A stretch of DNA of 54,862 bases, from NCBI RefSeq assembly GCF_003846185.1, contig NZ_ML123034.1, forward strand, positions 6,078,899-6,133,760. The letters run 5' to 3'. Position numbers and translations under genes: made by a program. Below are positions 17,377 through 25,091 of this stretch, one piece after another. Below the pieces are notes generated by a model that saw nothing but the letters and a program-made list of their open reading frames with translations, ran no database searches and was not told the DNA's origin. Every line of letters starts with the position of its first letter. Positions within the stretch are counted from its first letter, which is position 1. The DNA comes from Streptomyces sp. ADI96-02 (GTDB taxonomy: Bacteria; Actinomycetota; Actinomycetes; Streptomycetales; Streptomycetaceae).

Positions 17377-17907
17377 TCAGAAGAGCGGCACGACGGCCAC
17401 GATGCGTTTGCCGCCCGCCTGCGGCGCCACCGAGAGCCGCGACGTGAGCCGCTGGACCAGCGGCCACCCGTAGCCGCCCTCGCCCGCGACCGCCCCGCTC
17501 TCGCGGCGCAGGACGGGCGGGCGCGAGGAGGCGTCGTCGACCACGATCCGCAGCCCGTCGTCGGTGATCCGGGCGGAGAACCCGGTCAGACCGCCGCCGT
17601 GCCGCAGCGCGTTGGTCACCAGCTCCGACGTCACCAGCAGGGCGTCCGCCATGACGACGTCGGAGCGCCCCTCCGCGGAGAGTTCGCAGAAGTCGGTGGT
17701 CAGCAGCCGCGTGACGATGTCGCGTGCCTCGGCGGCGCTCTTCGGTCCCTCACGCGTCGTCGCCTTCTCCGCCTCGCGCAGAAGGCCGACGTCACGGGCC
17801 GGACGGGTCCGGTACGTGTCCGGGGCTGCTTTGCCTGCCATCACCATCACCTGTGCCACGTGCTTTCCCCGCCCTTCGCGCGTGCCCGGCGGATTCGCGT
17901 TCCTCAT
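17377..17907 (-). CDS. RsbW/SpoIIAB-type ATPase, candidate anti-sigma kinase
   Basis: A 176-residue GHKL ATPase of the actinobacterial HATPase_c_2 group. The N box 'SELVTNALRHG' is at 94-104 with E95 and N99. The G1 region 'VDDASSRPP' is near 123-131 and the glycine-rich 'GGYGWPLV' at 144-151. All residues needed for ATP binding are present. Such proteins phosphorylate STAS partners and may bind sigma factors. The nearest STAS gene ends 27 bases away on the other strand. The start at 17907 lacks a clear ribosome site; ATG 17841 (MAGKAAPD) is a plausible shorter start. Confidence 0.85.
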   Translation of the reverse strand: MRNANPPGTREGRGKHVAQVMVMAGKAAPDTYRTRPARDVGLLREAEKATTREGPKSAAEARDIVTRLLTTDFCELSAEGRSDVVMADALLVTSELVTNALRHGGGLTGFSARITDDGLRIVVDDASSRPPVLRRESGAVAGEGGYGWPLVQRLTSRLSVAPQAGGKRIVAVVPLF

Positions 17908-18453
17908 CGGCCGTCGACGAGGCGTGACCCCGTTGGGGAATCACCATCGAAACCACCGCATTCCCGCTGGCACCGCATCCACACGTCCCCGGACCTGTCC
18001 GACGGCTTCCGCGCTCGATGGATCAAGGACGGATCGAGGACGAGGGAAAGGCGAATCGAGGTCGAATCGAGGGCTAATGGAGAGGGAATCGGGAGGGAAT
18101 CGGGAGGGAATCGGGAGGGAATCGACGTCGAGGGCGCGCCGTGTTCATGGGCCGCGAATCACCGCCTGGGAATACGCGCGCGGCGGGTACGGGCACCACC
18201 GCCGGGCCCACGGCGTACGGTCCGACGCGCGGCCGGGCGGAATTCACGACGGCGAGCGAAACGGGCGAGGAAAACGAGGGGAGGGGGAGCGAGGCGGGGA
18301 AAGCCGGGAAACCGAAAGGGTTTTTCGCGGCGTTCGCGGGAAGTGCGCCGATCTCATGTGCGCCCGGCCCGGCGACCAGGTGAACGCACGTCGGAATTCC
18401 GCTCTCCGCTGTCCGTGCGCACCGGCCGCCCGCGCCCGCCCGTCCCCGTCCGG
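17908..18453. other. Gene-free stretch with reduced GC and tandem repeats
   Basis: About 545 bases between the anti-sigma-type ATPase start and the polyphosphate kinase stop. Short open frames exist on both strands (for example 18141-18383 +), but none has a ribosome site or codon bias. Sequence from about 18030 to 18340 is purine-rich on the + strand (many GAATCG, GGGA and GAAA motifs), lower in GC than neighbouring genes, and holds the 11-bp repeat at 18084-18123. Confidence 0.6.
18084..18123 (+). repeat. Four-copy 11-bp tandem repeat (GGGAATC core)
   Basis: GGGAATC begins at 18084, 18095, 18106 and 18117, giving a unit of GGGAATCGGGA repeated every 11 bases. Degenerate relatives (GCGAATCGAGG, GTCGAATCGAGG) lie just upstream at about 18050-18073. 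The spacing is close to one helical turn, so the copies would present the same DNA face. Confidence 0.85.
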
Positions 18454-19419
18454 TCATTCCTCCTCGGGATGGTCCCCCGGGCCGTGCACCCGTCGGGCCA
18501 GCGGAGTGGGGGAGAGGTCGGTGGGCTCCTCGCCGGGCTCCAGCAGGGTGTCGGCGGGGCCGATGATCAGCGGATCAGGAGCGCCCACGGCGTCCTCGTC
18601 CTTGCTGTCGTAGTCGAAGCGCGAGAGGACACTGCGCATCGCCTCCAGCCGGCCGCGCTTCTTGTCGTTGTTCTTCACCACCGTCCACGGCGCGTGCACG
18701 GTGTCGGTGGCCCGGAACATGTCGACCTTCGCCGCGGTGTACTCGTCCCACAGGTCCAGCGAGGCGAGGTCGGTGGGGGACAGCTTCCACTGGCGCACCG
18801 GGTCCACCTGCCGTATGGCGAACCGGGTGCGCTGCTCGCTGCGGGAGACCGAGAACCAGAACTTCACCAGCAGGACGCCGTCGTCCACCAGCATCCGTTC
18901 GAACTGCGGCGCCTGGTCGAGGAAGTGATCGGCCTCCTGAGGCGTGCAGAAGCCCATCACGCGCTCGACGCCCGCCCGGTTGTACCAGGACCGGTCGAAG
19001 AAGACGATCTCCCCCGCCGACGGCAGATGCGCCACGTACCGCTGGAAGTACCACTGCCCGGCCTCGCGCTCGGTCGGCTTCTCCAGTGCGACCACGCGCG
19101 CGCCGCGGGGGTTGAGGCGTTCGGTGAACCGCTGGATCGTCCCGCCCTTGCCCGCCGCGTCACGCCCCTCGCACACGACCACCAGCCGCTGCCCGTTCTC
19201 CTTGACCCAGCGCTGGAGCTTGAGGAGTTCGATCTGCAGCACGCGCTTGCCCCGCTCGTACTCCTTGCGCCGCATCCGCACCTCGTACGGATAGTTCTCG
19301 CGCCAGGTGGCGAGCGGCCGGCCCTGCTCGTCGAGCAGCACCGGCTGCTCGGGCCGCCGTCCGTCCACGGTGAGCCCCGTCAGCAGCTCCGCGGGGTCGG
19401 TCGTCCCGTCGTCCGTCAT
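18454..19419 (-). CDS. ppk2: Polyphosphate kinase 2 (PPK2)
   Basis: A 321-residue cytoplasmic enzyme that transfers phosphate between polyphosphate and nucleotides. The Walker A GRDAAGKGG is at residues 85-93. The Walker B/lid motif 'FDRSWYNRAG' is at 141-150 and 'QVDPVRQWKLSPTD' downstream is typical of the family. Length fits a single-domain PPK2. The ATG at 19419 has AGAGG upstream. An in-frame extension to 19533 is low-complexity and not favoured. It is followed by the repeat-bearing gene-free stretch. Confidence 0.93.
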   Translation of the reverse strand: MTDDGTTDPAELLTGLTVDGRRPEQPVLLDEQGRPLATWRENYPYEVRMRRKEYERGKRVLQIELLKLQRWVKENGQRLVVVCEGRDAAGKGGTIQRFTERLNPRGARVVALEKPTEREAGQWYFQRYVAHLPSAGEIVFFDRSWYNRAGVERVMGFCTPQEADHFLDQAPQFERMLVDDGVLLVKFWFSVSRSEQRTRFAIRQVDPVRQWKLSPTDLASLDLWDEYTAAKVDMFRATDTVHAPWTVVKNNDKKRGRLEAMRSVLSRFDYDSKDEDAVGAPDPLIIGPADTLLEPGEEPTDLSPTPLARRVHGPGDHPEEE

Positions 19420-19469
19420 CCGGTCAGCCTCTGTTCGTCTCGATGATGGGTATCGGCCGCCGCCGAACC

Positions 19470-19496
19470 GCGGGGGCCGTGCGGTGCGGCCCCCGC
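19470..19496 (-). terminator. Hairpin after the DNA ligase gene
   Basis: GCGGGGGCCG (19470-19479) and CGGCCCCCGC (19487-19496) form a perfect 10-bp stem with a seven-base loop. It lies about 100 bases past the ligase stop and before the PPK2 gene on the same strand. There is no U-tract, as is common for Streptomyces terminators. Confidence 0.55.
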
Positions 19497-19597
19497 CCGG
19501 CGTGGAGCCCGGGGCCGGGCGCGCGGGGCGCACGCCCTGTACCTGCCCCCGGTCCCGGCTCCCATGTCCGGAGGCGGGTGCGGGCCGGGCGACCCGG

Positions 19598-20659
19598 TCA
19601 GCCGCCCGACAGCACCTCGGCCAGATCGTAGGAGACGACCTCCTCCAGCTGCGCGTACGTGCATCCGGCGGGAGTGCGGTCCGGGCGCCACCGCCGGAAC
19701 TGCGTGGTGTGCCGGAAGCGGTCGCCCTCCATGTGGTCGTACGCCACCTCGCAGACCCGCTCGGGGCGCAGCGGCACCCAGGACTGGTCCTTCCTGCCCG
19801 ACCAGCGGCTCGGGGCCCCCGGCAGCCGGCCGCCCTCGTGCGCCTCCGCCCGCGCCCAGTCCGCCCAGGGGTGGTCCCCGGTCCCGGAGCGCAGCGGGGC
19901 CAGCTCCTCGGCCAGCTCCGCCCGCCGCTTCATCGGGAAGGCCGCGCACACCCCCACGTGCTGGAGCACGCCCCCGGCGTCGTACAGGCCGAGCAGGAGC
20001 GAGCCGACGACGGGGCCGCTCTTGTGCTCGCGGTAGCCGGCCACCACGCAGTCGGCGGTCCGCTCGTGCTTGATCTTGTACATCGTGCGGGCGTCCGGCC
20101 GGTAGGGCAGGTCCAGCGGCTTGGCCACGATCCCGTCCAGCCCCGCTCCCTCGTACCGCTCGAACCACCGCCGCGCCACCTCCACGTCCGTGGTGGCCGG
20201 GGCCAGGTGGACCGGGGGCGCGGCCCCGGCGAGCGCGGCCTCCAGGACCGCGCGCCGGTCCGCCTGGCCGGTGGTCAGCAGCGAGGTCGCGTCGGCCGCC
20301 AGGATGTCGAAGGCGACAAAGCGCGCCGGGGTCTGCTCGGCCAGCATCCGGACGCGCGACTCCGCCGGGTGGATGCGCTCGCTGAGCCGGTCGAAGTCGA
20401 GCCGGCCGCCGTGTTCGACGACGATCTCGCCGTCGATCACGCAGCGCGGCGGCAGGTTCTCCCGGAGGGCGGTGACCAGCTCCGGGAAGTAGCGGGTCAG
20501 CGGCTTCCCGGTGCGGGAGCCGATCACCACCTCGTCGCCGTCGCGGTGCACGATCGCCCGGAAGCCGTCCCACTTCGCCTCGTACTGCATGCCCGGCGGG
20601 ATCGCGGACACCGACTTGGCGAGCATCGGCTTCACGGGCGGCATCACGGGCAGGTCCAT
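19598..20659 (-). CDS. ATP-dependent DNA ligase, NHEJ-type (LigC/LigD-like)
   Basis: A 353-residue ligase with the adenylation motif 'EAKWDGFR', nucleophile K29. Motif III-like 'FVAFDILA', motif IV 'GLDGIVAK' and motif V 'YKIKHERT' follow, then an OB-fold domain from about 215 to the end. There are no polymerase or nuclease domains, so it is a stand-alone ligase as in the LigC group. The divergent gene encodes the LigD-type polymerase domain, implying a split non-homologous end-joining system. The ATG at 20659 lacks a Shine-Dalgarno site and CAGAAT sits six bases upstream, so the mRNA is probably leaderless. Confidence 0.92.
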   Translation of the reverse strand: MDLPVMPPVKPMLAKSVSAIPPGMQYEAKWDGFRAIVHRDGDEVVIGSRTGKPLTRYFPELVTALRENLPPRCVIDGEIVVEHGGRLDFDRLSERIHPAESRVRMLAEQTPARFVAFDILAADATSLLTTGQADRRAVLEAALAGAAPPVHLAPATTDVEVARRWFERYEGAGLDGIVAKPLDLPYRPDARTMYKIKHERTADCVVAGYREHKSGPVVGSLLLGLYDAGGVLQHVGVCAAFPMKRRAELAEELAPLRSGTGDHPWADWARAEAHEGGRLPGAPSRWSGRKDQSWVPLRPERVCEVAYDHMEGDRFRHTTQFRRWRPDRTPAGCTYAQLEEVVSYDLAEVLSGG

Positions 20660-20735
20660 GCCCCGATTCTGGCCCGCGCCCCGCCGCCCGTCTTCCGATA
20701 TGCGGCATATGTGCGAGCGGCCTACCGTGGCCGTC
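20660..20735. promoter_or_regulatory. Divergent NHEJ promoter region with 13-bp palindrome
   Basis: Both flanking genes look leaderless: CAGAAT (minus strand, 20671-20666) ends six bases before the ligase ATG, and TACCGT (20723-20728) ends seven bases before the polymerase ATG. Between them, ATATGC-G-GCATAT (20698-20710) is a perfect inverted repeat and the only A/T-rich element in the gap. It would overlap the -35 regions of both promoters and could serve as a common operator. Confidence 0.55.
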
Positions 20736-21761
20736 ATGGGAGCAGCGGTGGAGCTGGACGCAGGCGGACGAGCGGTGCGGCTGTCCAATCCGGACAAGGT
20801 GTACTTCCCGCGGAAGGGCTACACCAAGAGGGACGTGGCCGACTACTTCCTCGCCGTGGGGGAGGGCGTCACCCGCGCCCTGAACCGCCGGCCGACCACT
20901 CTCCAGCGGTTCGTCGACGGAGTGGAGGGAGACTTCTTCTACCAGAAGCGCGCCCCGAAGAACCTCCCCGAATGGATCCCCACCGCGCGCATCACCTTTC
21001 CCAGCGGCCGTTCCGCCGACGAGATCTGCCCCACCGAAAGCGCCGCCGTGCTGTGGGCCGCGAACCTCGGCACCCTCACCTTCCACCCCTGGCCGGTCCG
21101 CGCCGGCGACACCGACCACCCCGACGAACTCCGCATCGACCTGGACCCGCAGCCCGGCACGGACTACGCGGACGCGGTCGCCGCCGCCCACGAACTGCGC
21201 TCGGTCCTGGAGGACCACGGGGTGCGCGGCTGGCCCAAGACCTCCGGCGGACGCGGCATCCACGTCTTCGTGCCCATCGAGCCGGCCTGGACCTTCACCG
21301 AGGTGCGGCGCGCCACGATCGCCGCCGGGCGCGAACTGGAACGCCGGATGCCGCGGCGGGTGACGACGGCCTGGTGGAAGGAGGAGCGCGGCGAGCGGAT
21401 CTTCGTCGACTTCAACCAGACCGCCCGGGACCGGACGATCGCCTCCGCCTACTCCGTACGCCCCTTCCCGCACGCCCCGGTCTCCGCGCCGCTGCGCTGG
21501 GAGGAGATCGACGAGGCCGAACCGCACGACTTCGACATCCGCACACTGCCGGTGCGCTACGCCGAACTGGGCGACGTCCACGCCGACATGGACCGGCACG
21601 CCTTCCGGCTCGACGCGCTGCTGGAGCTGGCCGACCGGGACGAGCGGGACCGCGGCCTCGGCGACATGCCCTACCCGCCCGAGTACCCGAAGATGCCCGG
21701 CGAACCGAAGCGGGTCCAGCCCAGCCGCGCCCGGCACGACGACGACGGCGAGATGGCGTGA
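20736..21761 (+). CDS. LigD-type polymerase/primase domain protein (NHEJ)
   Basis: A 341-residue archaeo-eukaryotic primase-superfamily polymerase as found in bacterial LigD. The metal-binding Asp pair is in 'RIDLDPQPG' (D135, D137). 'GGRGIHVF' supplies the nucleotide-binding His, and the third Asp is in 'DFNQTARDRTIASAYS'. It should add or fill nucleotides at double-strand breaks in concert with Ku (not seen here) and the divergent ligase. ATG 20736 is preferred as a leaderless start; ATG 20709 is in frame but less likely. Its GTGA overlap with the next gene suggests a two-gene transcript. Confidence 0.9.
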   Translation: MGAAVELDAGGRAVRLSNPDKVYFPRKGYTKRDVADYFLAVGEGVTRALNRRPTTLQRFVDGVEGDFFYQKRAPKNLPEWIPTARITFPSGRSADEICPTESAAVLWAANLGTLTFHPWPVRAGDTDHPDELRIDLDPQPGTDYADAVAAAHELRSVLEDHGVRGWPKTSGGRGIHVFVPIEPAWTFTEVRRATIAAGRELERRMPRRVTTAWWKEERGERIFVDFNQTARDRTIASAYSVRPFPHAPVSAPLRWEEIDEAEPHDFDIRTLPVRYAELGDVHADMDRHAFRLDALLELADRDERDRGLGDMPYPPEYPKMPGEPKRVQPSRARHDDDGEMA

Positions 21762-22837
21762 GCCACGAGGACGCCCGGCCCCGCCCTCCGCACGGGGCGC
21801 ACGGGCGGCCCCGTACCCCGCGCGAACGCCGGCAGGCGTACAAGGACTCGCCGTACCTGCCGGCCACCGTCCTGGTGCTGATCGTCGCCGCCGCGGCCGG
21901 CCTCTTCGCCGGGTCCTACACCTACGCGATGGCCGACCCCACCCCGCACCGCATCCCGGCCGCGCTGGTCGCCGGGCCCGGCGACCGGGCCACCCAGGTC
22001 TTCGCGGCGGGCATGGAGAAGGCCCTGGACACCTCGCTCGAACTGCGGACCTACGCCGACCCGGCGGACGCCCGGCGGGCCCTGGACGAGCAGCGGGCCT
22101 TCGCCGTGCTGCGCCCGGCGGGCGGCGGCGTCGAGCTCGACGTGGCGGGCGCGTCCGGCTCAGCGGTGGCCCAACTGCTCGGCGAGGCGGGCCTGAAGGT
22201 CGGCGACGCCACCGGAGTGCCGGTCAGGGTCACCGACGTCAAACCGCTCCAGAAGGGCGACCCGCGCGGACTCGCCCTCTTCTACATCTCCCTCGCCGCG
22301 GTGATCATGGGCTTCCTCGGCGCCACCCAGCTGAGCATCCACGCCCGCGGGCTCGATCCGGCGGAGCGCGTCGCGTTCACCGCCGCTTACGCGCTGCTCG
22401 GCGGCTTCGCCATCGCCGCGATCGTCGACTGGCTGCTCGGCGCCGTCGACCTGCCCTTCGTCCAGTCCTGGCTGATCCTGGCGTTGACCATGTTCACCAC
22501 CGGCATGGTCTTCACCATGTTCAACACCCTGATGGGCCGCTGGGCGCTGATCCCCACCTGGGGCCTCATGGTGATCATCGGCAACCCGTCCTCGGGCGGG
22601 GCCGTGTCCTGGCCGCTGCTGCCCACGGTGCTCGGGCACATCGGGCGGTGGCTCCCGCCGGGCGCCTCGGTCAGCGCCCAGCACACCGCGGTCTACTACC
22701 AGGGCCACCAGTTCGTCTTCCCCTACCTGGTCCTGGCCGCCTGGGCGCTGGTCTCCTGCGCGGTCTTCCGGGTGCTGCGCCACCGGGCCCCCGGAGGCCG
22801 CGCCCGCACGCCGGAGCACGCGGGCACGCCCTCCTGA
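21758..22837 (+). CDS. ABC-2/YhgE-like multi-pass membrane protein
   Basis: A 359-residue protein with one N-terminal helix (about 33-52), an extracellular domain to about 165, then four to five membrane helices ('FYISLAAVIMGFLGATQLS', 'LLGGFAIAAIVDWLLGAV', 'LILALTMFTTGMVFTMFNT' and a final one near 325-345). This layout matches ABC-2 permease or Pip/YhgE-type proteins. No ATPase partner is adjacent, so its substrate is unknown. The GTG start overlaps the polymerase stop by four bases. The reason for coupling to an NHEJ gene is not evident. Confidence 0.72.
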   Translation: MSHEDARPRPPHGAHGRPRTPRERRQAYKDSPYLPATVLVLIVAAAAGLFAGSYTYAMADPTPHRIPAALVAGPGDRATQVFAAGMEKALDTSLELRTYADPADARRALDEQRAFAVLRPAGGGVELDVAGASGSAVAQLLGEAGLKVGDATGVPVRVTDVKPLQKGDPRGLALFYISLAAVIMGFLGATQLSIHARGLDPAERVAFTAAYALLGGFAIAAIVDWLLGAVDLPFVQSWLILALTMFTTGMVFTMFNTLMGRWALIPTWGLMVIIGNPSSGGAVSWPLLPTVLGHIGRWLPPGASVSAQHTAVYYQGHQFVFPYLVLAAWALVSCAVFRVLRHRAPGGRARTPEHAGTPS

Positions 22838-22850
22838 GGGCCTGTACGGC

Positions 22851-25091
22851 CTACAACTCCTTGATCCGGATGTCCCGGTAGGAGATGACGTCCGAGACGC
22901 CGTGGACCTGGAGTCCGATGTAACCGGAGGCGAACCGCCGGCCGTCGGTGCCCGGGTCGTCGCCCCGCGGCGGCTCGAAGAGCTGACCGCCCCTGTTGTC
23001 GAACGAGTTGATCAGGACGCCGTTGCGGTAGACCTCGTAGCGCTGGTCCACCACCCGGATCTCGTAGTCGTTCCAGGTGCCCTTGGGCGTGACGCCCGCG
23101 CCGCCGAGGCCGACCCGGTCGAACCCGTAGAGCGAGCCCGTCTTGTACATGTCGCCGTCCGGCCGGTCGTTGATCTGCACCTCGTGGCCGTACTTGACGG
23201 CGACCCACTCCGGACGCGACTCCTCCGGGTGGTCGTGGACCTTCGGGAAGCGGACGAAGACCCCGCCGTTGGCGTTGCCCGCGCCCGGGGCGTCGTCCCG
23301 CCACTGGAGCTTCAGCGAGAAGTCGCCGTAGGCGCGGGCCGGGAACCAGAGCATGCCCATGCCGTCCACCGAGGTGGAGCTGGTGATCGAGCCCTCCGCC
23401 GCGTTCAGCCCGAACGCGCCGCCGCCCACGTGCTGCCACCTGGCGAGCGAGGCCGCCGTGCCGTCGAAGAGCTTGGTGTAGCCCTCGGACTGGCCCGGCC
23501 TGCCGATGCCCGACTGCCGGGCGGCCCGGTCGACCGCCTTGCGCTCGCGCTGGTCGACGACTCCGTCCGTCAGCAGCCTGTCGAGCACCGCCGTCACGTG
23601 CTTGAGGAACAGGGCGTGGGAGGACCAGTCCTTCTCGTCCTCGATCAGTTCGTTGACGGTGCAGCGGTTGCGGGTGATCCGGTTCGGGACGCCCGTGTCG
23701 ACGGTGCCGACGAAGACGGTGTGCCGCTCGTCGAACTCGGCGCAGTTCGGCGCGGGGACCCCGCCGCCCCGGGCGACGGTGAACGACGCCTTTCTCGCCT
23801 CGGAGGTGTTGCCCGCCTTGTCCGTGGCCCGGTGGGCGAAGGTGTGGTGGCCGACCCGGTCGACGATCACCGGGGCGGTGTACGCCAGATAGGGCCCGCC
23901 GTCGAGGGAGTACTCGACCTTGGACACGCCCGAGTCGTCGTCGGTGGCGCTGACGGCGGCCCTGGCGCTCGTGATGAACGCGCCGTCGGAGTTCTTGTCG
24001 CCCTCCAGCTTCAGCGAGGTCTCCGGAGCCGTCCTGTCCTGCGAGGGCGGCTCCACCACGGTGAAGCCGACGGACTTCTCCGCCGCCGTGTTCCCCGAAC
24101 GGTCGGTGGCCCGGTAGCGGACCGTGTGCTCGCCCACCTCGTGGACCATCACCGGCGCGGTGTACGGCTTCCATCCGCCGTCCGCGCCGAGCGCGTACTC
24201 GATGGTGTTGACGCCGGACCCGGTGTCGGACGCGGTGACGGTGACCGTGGCCATCCCCAGGTACGCCCCCGCCGCGTCCCTCTCGCCGGAGACGGTCGCC
24301 GAGGTGTCCGGCGGCGTCGTGTCGTCGGTCGGCGGCGCGGCGACCGCGAAGTCGACGGATCTCTCCGGCGCCGCGTTGCCAGCCTTGTCGGTGGCCCGGT
24401 AGCGGAGCGTGTGGGAGCCGACCTCGTCGACCACGACCGGTGCCGTGTACGGCTGCCAGGGCCCGTCCCGGCCCAGGGCGTACTCCACGGTGTCCACCCC
24501 GGAGCCCGTGTCGGTCGCCGCCACCGTGACGGTGGCCTGGCCGATGTACGCGCCCTCGGCGTTCTTGTCGCCGTCGACCTTCGCCGACGTCTGCGGAGCG
24601 TCGGTGTCGTCACCGCCACCGCCCTCGGTGACGGTCAGGATGCCCTGCATCTGGCCGTGGCCGGGAATCGTGCAGTGGTAGAAGTACCGGCCGGGCGACA
24701 GCGTCACCTCGACGCTGTGCCTGCCGCCCTGGGCGTCGCCGGGGTTGGCCAGGATGTTCAGCTGGACGTCGTCGTTGAACTCCGGGTCCGACACGCTGAA
24801 CGTCAGCGTGTGCGGCATGCTCGTCGTGTTGCCGGTCGCCGCGCTGTTCTCGAAGACGATGGTCGCCTTGCCGGCCACCGCCGTCTTCGGGAACGACAGG
24901 TAGCGGTCGATCGGGTCGCCCGCGGTCCAGGTGAGGACCTGCTCGGCGGCGGCGTCCGCCGCCGTGTCGTCCTCCCTGCCGTACGCGGCCGTCGAGGTCA
25001 GCCCGAGGACCATCAGGAGGGAGGCCAGCAGGGCGGTCCAGAAGGCCCCGGGGCGGCGCCTGCGCCGTGCGGTCGTCATCGTGCGTCTCAC
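22851..25091 (-). CDS. Secreted cupredoxin-OmpL47(x3)-DUF1080 protein
   Basis: A 746-residue exported protein. After a signal sequence (about 15-37) a plastocyanin-like cupredoxin covers about 48-156 with type-1 copper ligands H94, C140, H145 and M148. Three OmpL47-type beta-sandwich repeats (about 165-250, 258-345, 350-440) each carry a 'GSHTLRYRATDKAGN'-like motif. A Cys-containing linker follows, and the C-terminal 185 residues are a DUF1080/3-keto-disaccharide hydrolase-type jelly roll ('YTKLFDG'). GTG 25091 overlaps the upstream stop and has GGAAGG before it; ATG 25079 is an alternative. It is co-transcribed with the ThuA/sugar dehydrogenase gene. The combination suggests a carbohydrate-linked redox protein outside the cell. 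Confidence 0.85.
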   Translation of the reverse strand: MRRTMTTARRRRRPGAFWTALLASLLMVLGLTSTAAYGREDDTAADAAAEQVLTWTAGDPIDRYLSFPKTAVAGKATIVFENSAATGNTTSMPHTLTFSVSDPEFNDDVQLNILANPGDAQGGRHSVEVTLSPGRYFYHCTIPGHGQMQGILTVTEGGGGDDTDAPQTSAKVDGDKNAEGAYIGQATVTVAATDTGSGVDTVEYALGRDGPWQPYTAPVVVDEVGSHTLRYRATDKAGNAAPERSVDFAVAAPPTDDTTPPDTSATVSGERDAAGAYLGMATVTVTASDTGSGVNTIEYALGADGGWKPYTAPVMVHEVGEHTVRYRATDRSGNTAAEKSVGFTVVEPPSQDRTAPETSLKLEGDKNSDGAFITSARAAVSATDDDSGVSKVEYSLDGGPYLAYTAPVIVDRVGHHTFAHRATDKAGNTSEARKASFTVARGGGVPAPNCAEFDERHTVFVGTVDTGVPNRITRNRCTVNELIEDEKDWSSHALFLKHVTAVLDRLLTDGVVDQRERKAVDRAARQSGIGRPGQSEGYTKLFDGTAASLARWQHVGGGAFGLNAAEGSITSSTSVDGMGMLWFPARAYGDFSLKLQWRDDAPGAGNANGGVFVRFPKVHDHPEESRPEWVAVKYGHEVQINDRPDGDMYKTGSLYGFDRVGLGGAGVTPKGTWNDYEIRVVDQRYEVYRNGVLINSFDNRGGQLFEPPRGDDPGTDGRRFASGYIGLQVHGVSDVISYRDIRIKEL

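Noticed and set aside
18084..18123. Possible CRISPR array
   Set aside because: The repeat unit is 11 bases and contiguous, with no spacers and no cas genes nearby.
18141..18383. 80-codon + frame in the gene-free stretch
   Set aside because: No ribosome site, no codon bias and no recognisable domain.
18074..18457. 127-codon minus frame in the gene-free stretch
   Set aside because: Contains the tandem repeat and has no coding character; it overlaps the PPK2 stop.
19416..21737. 773-codon minus-strand frame across ligase and polymerase genes
   Set aside because: It crosses two well-supported genes and has shadow composition.
22838..22850. Terminator between the convergent membrane protein and DUF1080 genes
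   Set aside because: The gap is only 13 bases and no hairpin is visible.
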